Shown here piece after piece: positions 20,680-27,138 of a DNA stretch of 27,138 nt. Within the stretch, counting starts at the first letter, position 1, and every line of letters begins with the position of its first letter. The position numbers and the translations under genes were made by a program. A model generated the notes under the pieces. That model was not told the DNA's origin, searched no databases, and saw only the letters and a list, made by a program, of their open reading frames with translations. The stretch lies in contig CAJFCJ010000150.1 of the NCBI GenBank assembly GCA_904063045.1, positions 6,274-33,411 of the forward strand. The letters run 5' to 3'. Source of the DNA: Dimorphilus gyrociliatus (Eukaryota > Annelida > Polychaeta > Dinophilidae).

Positions 20680-20998
20680 TTTTGGGGAATCATGAAATGC
20701 TTGAATCCATAGTGAACTTAACAAAGGGTCTAAGTCTGTCACATTTGGAAAACATGTCACTTAATGGAGCATTTACAATAGACTGTCTTTATTATGAGGT
20801 AACACTTCAGTAGTTCATATTCAGTCATTTGAATTTACTAATTTTCAGATTTCTACTAAGAAATACATTTTAAAAATAGAAAATATTTATAATAGAACAG
20901 AAACAAATGAGAAAAATGATATTTGTTCATTAGGCTTATTAGTTAAAAAACTTTTGCAAAAGAGACAGCAACACATCAATATATTAAAGCAAAGATAG
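20680..20998 (+). pseudogene. last two exons of a truncated receptor paralogue (kinase-like tail)
   Basis: Two exons read without a break. The first is open from about 20680 to 20798 and ends in CLYYE before a GT donor. A 50-bp intron (20799-20848) follows, and the second exon is 20849-20998, ending with TAG. The encoded text parallels the tail of the minus-strand receptor closely: LTKGLSLSHLENMSLNGAF against ITKAMEFSHSNNLSLNGNI, then the same phase-0 intron, then exon starts ISTKKYIL against ISCDKYFL, and NEKNDICSLG against NEKQDIFAFG. It is therefore a paralogue lying convergently to that gene. Everything upstream is missing: retroelement sequence adjoins it. An acceptor-like ACAG at 20675-20678 precedes it. 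AATAAA lies at 21106. Transcription is unknown. Confidence 0.82.
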
Positions 20999-21105
20999 TG
21001 AAAAGAGTTCTATGCAACTATCAGTCTCTCTTTCTCTAGGACTGAACAAATATTCCCATTTTTCTACAGTCCTATGTGTAAAATATGTGAAATTTTCTCT
21101 TTAAT

Positions 21106-21111
21106 AATAAA
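21106..21111 (+). terminator. candidate polyadenylation signal, plus-strand tail fragment
   Basis: AATAAA lies 108 bases after the stop at 20998 and is placed as expected for the 3' end of the truncated paralogue. Confidence 0.4.
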
Positions 21112-21150
21112 ATATTACTTTTTTGAAATTATATCGTGATCTTTGAACTA

Positions 21151-21172
21151 ACCATTGCTACGAAGCAATGGT
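21151..21172. other. small hairpin between the convergent genes
   Basis: ACCATTGC and GCAATGGT form an 8-bp perfect stem around a 6-base loop (TACGAA). It lies midway between the two convergent 3' ends. No U-run follows and no function is claimed. Confidence 0.35.
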
Positions 21173-21308
21173 CTGTGGCATTGAAGTGAGTGGTTGTGAA
21201 AACCAAAGTGTTATGTTAATGTTAAATGTATGTCATATGTTAAAAAGAGGACACAGAGACATCTCGATGTCCAAAGCATGAACTTGATGTAAACTATTTT
21301 CTATAAGC

Positions 21309-21314
21309 TTTATT
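21309..21314 (-). terminator. candidate polyadenylation signal of the receptor gene
   Basis: AATAAA on the minus strand lies 39 bases downstream of the receptor stop codon (21355-21353). This fits a short 3' UTR. Confidence 0.5.
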
Positions 21315-21352
21315 CAAATTTTTTAAACAGAAAGAACATTTAAGAAATGTTT

Positions 21353-21771
21353 TCATTCCTTGAACTCTCTTTCTTTTAGTAATAGACTATTGGCAATATT
21401 ACCAAAGGCAAAAATATCCTGTTTTTCATTTAATAAAGTCTTCTCACAAATACATTGTGTATGTAAAAAATACTTGTCACAAGAAATCTAAGATATAAAG
21501 AAGAGAAAAAATGAATAGTTCATGTAAAGAATAATTGCTGCTAATATTTTTACCTCATAAAGAATATCATTTAATGATATATTTCCATTTAAAGACAGGT
21601 TATTTGAATGTGAAAATTCCATGGCTTTTGTAATATGTATTAAGCACTTTAGCAGCTCTCTTTTTTCCATCAATTTACTTGATTTACTTGATATCTCTAC
21701 CTTTTTGTATGAATTAAATGTGATCTTATGACCAAGAAAGAAGGTATTCAGGTTGTTGTAAAAATCAAAAG
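21353..21771 (-). other. kinase-C-lobe-like cytoplasmic tail of the receptor (two exons)
   Basis: Exon 21771-21554 and exon 21487-21353 are joined over a 66-bp phase-0 intron. Seen: a helix and LLKCLIHITKAMEFSHSNN, matching the alpha-E helix and its LH-end in protein kinases; LNGNISLNDILYE at the place of the catalytic loop (HRDxxxxNIL), where His-Arg-Asp reads Asn-Gly-Asn; no DFG; then EKQDIFAFGNIANSLLL at the place of the alpha-F motif (SDxxSFG). No glycine loop or beta-3 Lys is present, so the N-lobe is absent. Kinase relationship is inference from these three motifs. What is seen directly is that the plus-strand fragment at 20680-20998 has the same domain. Confidence 0.65.
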
Positions 21772-24700
21772 CTATAAATATAACAAAAGTATCACTTGAA
21801 ACCATGAAAGATTAGCATAAAAACATTTCTATATAAGTTGTTCATCAATGTCCTCCAAGTTAATTTATTGTTGAAGAATAAACTAAATGTTATTAAATAA
21901 TTACCTTTAGACATTACATCTATATTGTCCTGTTGTTCTCTGTGATTTAAATTAGATAAAAAAAGAGATGAAAGGAAAAAAGAAAACAATTTCAAGTAAA
22001 ACTTAACAGTCTCTTGAGAAGTTTGTTTCTTTCCTTAATTTTATAGTTAACAAATTCACCACAAATGAAGCATAATGGGTCAAAAACTGAATTAAAAACT
22101 AACATAATTGAAATATACAGAATAATTGTATTGTTTTTTAATGATTTAAAATCAAAGAATGAAAGTATTCCTGTTTGGAATGAAAGAAAGATAATATACA
22201 ATGAATATAACTTCATATACTGTATATGAAATTCAATGTGGTAGAGAGATTTTCTTACACAAATTCCTTTGATAAATATTGTATAGTCTTAGCGATTTAC
22301 TCTTTTTCAGAACATATTTTGTTATCAGCTGTAAGAAAAGCTCCCATCAACCCTTTAAGAAAACACTTTTAAATACCTAATATTGAAAAAAACAACCAGG
22401 CAAACATATTTGAAAATGATATTGATACAAGTGCATTATGTAATTTCACTTTAGTTCCATTTTTTGCATTCAATTTTTTTGTTGATTTAATATATAAACT
22501 ACTTATTATACAACAGACTATTGGTGTGATAATACTAAAGATAGTGAAAGGCATTATCCAATATTTTTTATTCTCCTTTCGTATTTGTACAAAAAAACAA
22601 ATTGGAGAAAGGCTATGCATTTTCTACAAAAACAACAATTTTTCAATGCTATTAATGAAATGTTTTAAATTTTTATTCTTTTGGCCTACACTATTATAAG
22701 CTAAAGGAATGATTGACATGAATAGGCAAAAAATTATTGATATAGAGGCAAATTTCCATTTTGAGGACTTTTTAATCAGAACAGTATGATAACTACTGAG
22801 ACATATCAAAAGTGTGCTTGTCAAGGATAACACTGATGAAAAAGTCATAGCTATTCCTAAAAATTGGCAAATATTACTATTCCTCCATTCATGATCAATT
22901 TCTATATAAGATAATGAATAATATGCATCAGCAACTGCTATTGCTACCACATAACATGATGTTAAAAAGTCACTTATTATCAAAAGTATTTGAAAATATT
23001 TTAGGTTTTTGTTCAAGTAGACACTTAAACAGAAAGAAACTGCATTACCAATTAGACCCATTATACCAAAAGACCAGAATATTATTCTTACTGAAGTTGA
23101 AGTTAACAGTGTTTTACAATTAAAAAAAAATGACAAAGATGGAAAACACTCTGTTAACTTTCCAAAATATTTCCACACAAGGCAACAAAATTGAAATTTA
23201 TCGCCATGAATTTCTTTTACTTTTGTTAGTCCAGATAGCATTTTTCTTGCCTCCAAAATTGAAATATTTGATTGATTTATATAAAGGAATTTAAGATTTT
23301 TCAATGAAAGAAATGATTCATTTTCAATGGTTTTAATTGGACAATTTGACATTTTCAAAATCTCTAATCTATGCAAAATTTTAAAATCACCTTCTTTAAT
23401 TATGTTCACATAATTGAATGAAATGTCAAGATATCTTAAATTGGAACATTGCAAATTCTTTGAAATAAAATTTAGAGATTGAACATAATTAAATGAAATA
23501 TCTAAATGCTGTAAAATTGTTAGAGGTCCATATAGGATTATTAGTGTTTCAAGACTATTGGTAACATTATTAAGTTGTAGATAAATTAAATTTGGAAATA
23601 GAGTAGCATTCATTTGAAACTGTAAGGAATGTTTTACACTCAAAAAGAATAAATCTAATGATAAAAAATTCAGAAATCTTTTGGCATTGTTCCAATAATT
23701 AAAATTCTTTTGAGATATATCAATTGGCTACTTTTGTTATTTTTATATTGAAGAAATTGTACTTGATCAACATCTGTAAATTGGCAGGACATTTGAATAT
23801 TCAAATTGATATTACAATTTGATGTTGCAGTTATATTTGGTATTGAACAAAACAATTCATCACTTCCACTTAAACAATTCACCAGTCCATCACAAACTTT
23901 TGAAGTAGTAATAAAATATCTTTGATTTCTGCACTTAAAATACCCATTTGCTACAAAATTATCTGAATTTATGGTGAAAACTGTTGAAATATTATAGATT
24001 TTTTCTATATGAAACTAACTGCAATCTGTTTCGTCATCAGCTAGGTAACAATCAAGTGTACCATCACAAATTTGTTCAATGGATATGCAATAGTTGCTTT
24101 TATAGCAGAGAATTGTCCATAAGGGCATGATGTTCTGACACATTTTGATGTTACTGAGTATAAATCAGTTTTTGGTAGTCCTATAGTGTTTTTCAGGAAA
24201 TAGCATCTACTTTCATTAGGCTCTAAAGTGTCTCTAGTCTCTTTTTCGTCAATAGTACAGTCTCTTTTTTCCATCATTTTTCATAAAAACTGGTATACAA
24301 TAATTCTCGCACTTTAATTGAAAATCTCTGTTACAACCTGTGCAAAGCATACAAAGTAGAAAAAATAGAATCTAAATGGATCTTGCCTGTTTGATACTCT
24401 TTATCAAAGCATTTTCCATAAAGCAAATTTCATCAGATTGATCAAAGCAGTTTTTTTCATTATCACATATTTGACTTTTATGAATGCATTGTTTATTGTG
24501 ACAATTTCTACATTACAATATAAAAGAAAAGTAATCTTTTTTTTAAAAAGATTGTACCTACATGAAATTTCCAAAACAGCTTTCCTTTCTGTGAAAAATA
24601 AAGAAAAATGGTAATGAATTGTTATGTTAAGAAGATATTGAAAGAACTAACTACAATATCTTTCATCAGAATTGTCAGAACAATCATTCTGATAATTACA

Positions 24701-24920
24701 AACATTTACAAAGCTAATTTTTTCCCTTGTGGAAAAACAGTGAAAGTAGTTAGTTTGATGGTCTTGGCAGAATTCTTTGTCTTCATCTTCATTAGTTATA
24801 CAATCATTAACTCCATCACAAATGTATATTATATTTATATATATTTTAGTACGGTAACAAAAAAAAGTATTCAGCAGGATTGGAGCCTTTTTCTTATTTA
24901 TTTCTTCAAAGTTTTCTGGT
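21353..24920 (-). CDS. LDLa-LRR seven-helix receptor (GRL101/relaxin-receptor-like) with kinase-like tail
   Basis: Exons read by phase: 24920-24652, 24588-24558, 24507-24387, 24337-24020, 23950-22690, 22623-22377, 22170-22008, 21939-21905, 21771-21554 and 21487-21353. About six LDLa modules come first (for example CDGVNDC, SDNSDERYC, FDQSDEIC, CDGLVNCLSGSDELFC). About five leucine-rich repeats follow (LQHLDISFNYV and others), then a Cys-rich hinge and seven helices. Helix 1 has GLIGN, helix 2 has the conserved Asp (IISDFL), the DRY position reads SSY, and helix 7 has NSVFDPLCF. This is the layout of surface receptors that bind peptide or lipoprotein-like ligands. After helix 7 a linker exon leads to a tail resembling a kinase C-lobe (AMEFSHSN, LNGNISLNDIL, EKQDIFAFG) with HRD replaced by NGN, so catalytically dead if related. 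One-base shifts lie near 24265, 24105 and 23705. Confidence 0.85.
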
Positions 24921-25158
24921 CTATATACATCTATAAATCGAGAAATTGAATATGAAGGAATTGATATAGTGAATAAGAGGGAGAATTGTAAGACTTTAGA
25001 GCTAACTCTGAATTTTTTGACAGTAGACTGGTCTTTTAAATTTTTCAAAGCAATTGAAAAATTCTACTTCTAAATTATTAATTATCAGAATAGCAGAGCT
25101 TTGTGTCATAAAAATTAACTGCTAAGTAATGACTCAAATTAAAATTGCTTTTAATTAC

Positions 25159-25975
25159 CTCTCATCTAAATCACCTTTTGAATCCTGAAAACTCTGTGCA
25201 GCATACAATGAAATAACAAAATATTCAAATAGTTTTTTCTTTCATGTTGTTTTAGTTCAAGACTTACAAAAAGTGACAACTTCAAACATTTAGATATAAG
25301 TAGTTGTTCAGCAGGTTTTGGTTTAAAAAGAAATTCTCTGTTAAGATTATCAAAAATATGATTTGACTGAAAAAAAAACCCTTTATATATTTATTATTTT
25401 TAATATTTTGTTACTTTTTTCATCACTAACATCACTATGACTGTAAAGAGGAATATTGGTATTTATTCCACTTGAACTCCATAGACTGAATAGTTATTGT
25501 GATGTCTCTCTTTTAAATGTACTATTGAAAGAAAAACAATCAGTTAATTTGAAAGTTTGTTGGAAAAGATATATTTTGAGATCATTTACTAATAATATAA
25601 TTTCCATAATTGGACTTTAAAGATACTCTAGAATTTTCAATTTCTTCCTTTAGTGCTATTAGATTGAGAACAAAATTTTTTTCCATGGTTGAAAAATCAG
25701 CTAGTTTTAGATTTTCTCTTTGACAAACCAATTCCCTCTCCTTGATATTTAATGATATATTTGCATCAAATGAATAATAACATATGTCATATATTATTAA
25801 GACTTTTTCACCAAAACAACCTAAAGATAAAAGTTCCTTACAAAAGAGTGGGTTTAGAGCAGACAGAACAGAGGGTACAAAAGAACTGTCAATGTCCTTA
25901 CTCCCTGGATTACAAATAGACCCTTTGTATCTTTGTTAGACAAACCTATATATGATCTGTTTGAACATTCTATAA
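25159..25975 (-). CDS. C-type-lectin-like exons, probably the same receptor gene
   Basis: The first piece (about 25975-25595) reads CSNRSYIGLSNKDTKGLF, then after a one-base shift near 25915 a Cys-rich stretch, then GCFGEKVLIIYDICYYSFD, the REN-LKLADFSTMEKNFVL segment and a helix. Tyr-Tyr-x-Phe, two early Cys, and a helix with Glu-Lys-x-Phe-Val is the start of a C-type lectin-like fold. Exon 25485-25431 (LWSSSGINTN), exon 25366-25268 (KCLKLSLF) and exon 25193-25159 (SFQDSKGDLDER) continue it. The last three exons join in phase to each other and to the LDLa exon at 24920, which supports one gene. The join between the first piece and 25485 is not resolved. Calcium-binding residues are not recognisable. 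Confidence 0.65.
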
Positions 25976-26202
25976 AGTACATTGCTGCATGGTACTTTTT
26001 TGAATTATCATTTCATTCCTATTAAATTACAGATATAATTTAATATGCATTGTCAATTTGGAGGTTAAAGACAAGTGACTTCACAAACAGTTGACCAGGG
26101 TGAAATATGATTAATACATAAAATAAAACAAATAAAACCTGCCAACTTTATATTTTGTGTTCAGTTGTCCTGAATCCTCTTTTACTTTACTACTAAAATT
26201 AC

Positions 26203-26698
26203 GATTTAATGATATTGCAATTAAAAAGGGAAGTTTCATTTCCATTGCACTGAAGTGATGAATATAAAGCTAAATTGTTTTTCACATAAAGTAGTTCGTG
26301 GTATCTGCTAAAGTATAAATTTTCTCCAATAATAGTTCCATACTTGAAACCAAATGCTTGGCATATCTTTTGAACTTCATTATAGTATAAATAAGCAAAA
26401 CTGATCCAAGTAAAGTTATATACTTGAAATCTTCCAGCAAAACTATAAAATGAGTGTTTGTCACCAAGATATAGAATTTTGTCAGGGCTGTTATATAATC
26501 TAAAGGCTACAGAATATTTGATTGTGGCTTTAAATTTTGAAAATAAATGCTATAGAGAAAAGTACAGGAATTATCCTTAACTTTATCACATTTTAGCGAA
26601 ACAAGAATGAATTCAACTTTTACTTTTGGAGAAAGTATTACACATGTCTGATTAATGTCTTCAATATTTTGACATTTTGTTAAATATGGTATTTGTTT
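26203..26698 (-). CDS. SRCR-like exon, probably receptor ectodomain
   Basis: One exon is bounded by an acceptor (TTAATAG at 26699-26705) and a donor (GTAATT at 26202-26197). It opens with a Cys-containing segment (CQNIEDINQTCVILS). After a one-base frame change near the A/T run at 26530 comes GRFQVYNFTW, then VQKICQAFGFKYG, then LQCNGNETSLFNC. These three motifs in this order mark a scavenger-receptor Cys-rich domain (V-x-C-LGF and C-x-GNE-x-SL-x-C). It lies upstream of the C-type-lectin exons in the same orientation, so membership in the same receptor is likely but not proved. Confidence 0.65.
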
Positions 26699-26789
26699 CT
26701 ATTAAGCAATTTACAAATATACTTAACAACATTGTTTTAAAATTATAGACTTTTGAGACCTTAAATCATTTGTTTTTTTAAAGCAGCTA

Positions 26790-27000
26790 TCTTCTTTCAG
26801 TGACATTGACATTAAGCACAAAATACTTGGCAGTAGAAAATGGATGAACTTTCTCTTTTATTGTAGACTGTTAATAGTAAGCCATATGTTTTGGATTTGA
26901 TAAATATGGCACTGTTTCCTTTGAAACATATGATAAATAATATTTTTCCCAATTTTTTGCTTCACTGTATTCTAATACTTGAAAATCTTTGAAAAATACA
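26790..27000 (-). CDS. possible further ectodomain exon, interrupted
   Basis: The minus strand reads DFQVLEYSEAKNWEKYYLSY and on to PYLSNPKHMAYY, then an in-frame TAA at about 26869. The same frame continues with KEKVHPFSTAKYFVLNVNVT to a TAG near 26799. The SNPxxxxYY and YFVLNVNVT phrases recall the start and a core strand of a CUB domain. The match is weak and the stop could mark a pseudogene, an error or an unseen intron. The N-terminus of the receptor must lie right of the window. Confidence 0.35.
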
Positions 27001-27138
27001 AGTAAAACATGTCATAACATTGTTTTTTTGAAAATGTTCAGAGAAAGTACTTCAAAATCCATATATGAACAAAAAACATAATGGATGCTCTGAGATATTT
27101 CATCAATCATTATTGATTTACTTGAATTTAAAATAGTT

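Noticed and set aside
22624-22689. In-frame TAG between helix 4 and helix 5 as a premature stop
   Set aside because: A 66-bp phase-0 intron with GTAGGC donor and TTTTTGTAG acceptor removes it and joins the two helices in frame.
24608-24949. 113-codon plus-strand hydrophobic frame as a membrane protein
   Set aside because: It is antisense to well-supported LDLa exons.
1-27138. CRISPR array, tRNA or rRNA genes
   Set aside because: No regularly spaced repeats, cloverleaf with conserved boxes, or rRNA-like GC-rich conserved blocks were noticed on either strand.

Overview
The window looks like nuclear DNA of a small, AT-rich invertebrate animal. Host genes have many short introns (about 49-70 bp, GT-AG), and they encode animal-type proteins: secreted F5/8C (fucolectin-like) lectins, an ABCC/MRP-type transporter, and a mosaic LDLa-LRR seven-helix receptor resembling the GRL101 / relaxin-receptor group. 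The species cannot be named from the sequence.

Layout. 1-6835 is the 3' part of a Ty3/gypsy-type LTR retroelement (element 1): acidic pre-pol region, pol, an env-like region in the same frame as integrase, and a 953-bp 3' LTR. 6836-7817 (-) is an F5/8C lectin gene whose fifth exon is cut by that LTR. 8971-10180 (-) is a dead MULE-type DNA transposase. 11128-12036 is an inverted LTR containing a 10-N assembly gap. 12604-13947 (+) is an apparently intact two-domain F5/8C lectin. 14386-16379 (-) is a decayed ABCC transporter. 16443-20512 (+) is a second, old and scrambled copy of the retroelement (element 2), with a young truncated inverted LTR and a GC-richer patch inside it. 20685-20998 (+) holds the last two exons of a truncated receptor paralogue. 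21353 to about 27000 (-) is a large receptor gene that probably runs off the right edge.

The most interesting system is the receptor. Reading exons by splice-site phase gives C-type-lectin-like and SRCR-like exons, about six LDLa modules, leucine-rich repeats, seven membrane helices, and then a cytoplasmic tail resembling the C-lobe of a protein kinase without catalytic residues. The same tail, with the same intron position and phase, ends the convergent fragment at 20685-20998. The tail is therefore conserved between two genes and not a chance reading.

A second theme is retroelement damage: three host genes (lectin, ABCC transporter, receptor paralogue) each stop where retroelement sequence begins. 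A third is quality: several otherwise coherent coding regions carry isolated one-base frame changes, often at A/T runs. Some apparent pseudogene lesions may thus be base-calling errors, and the N gap inside an LTR makes the join between the two halves of the window uncertain.
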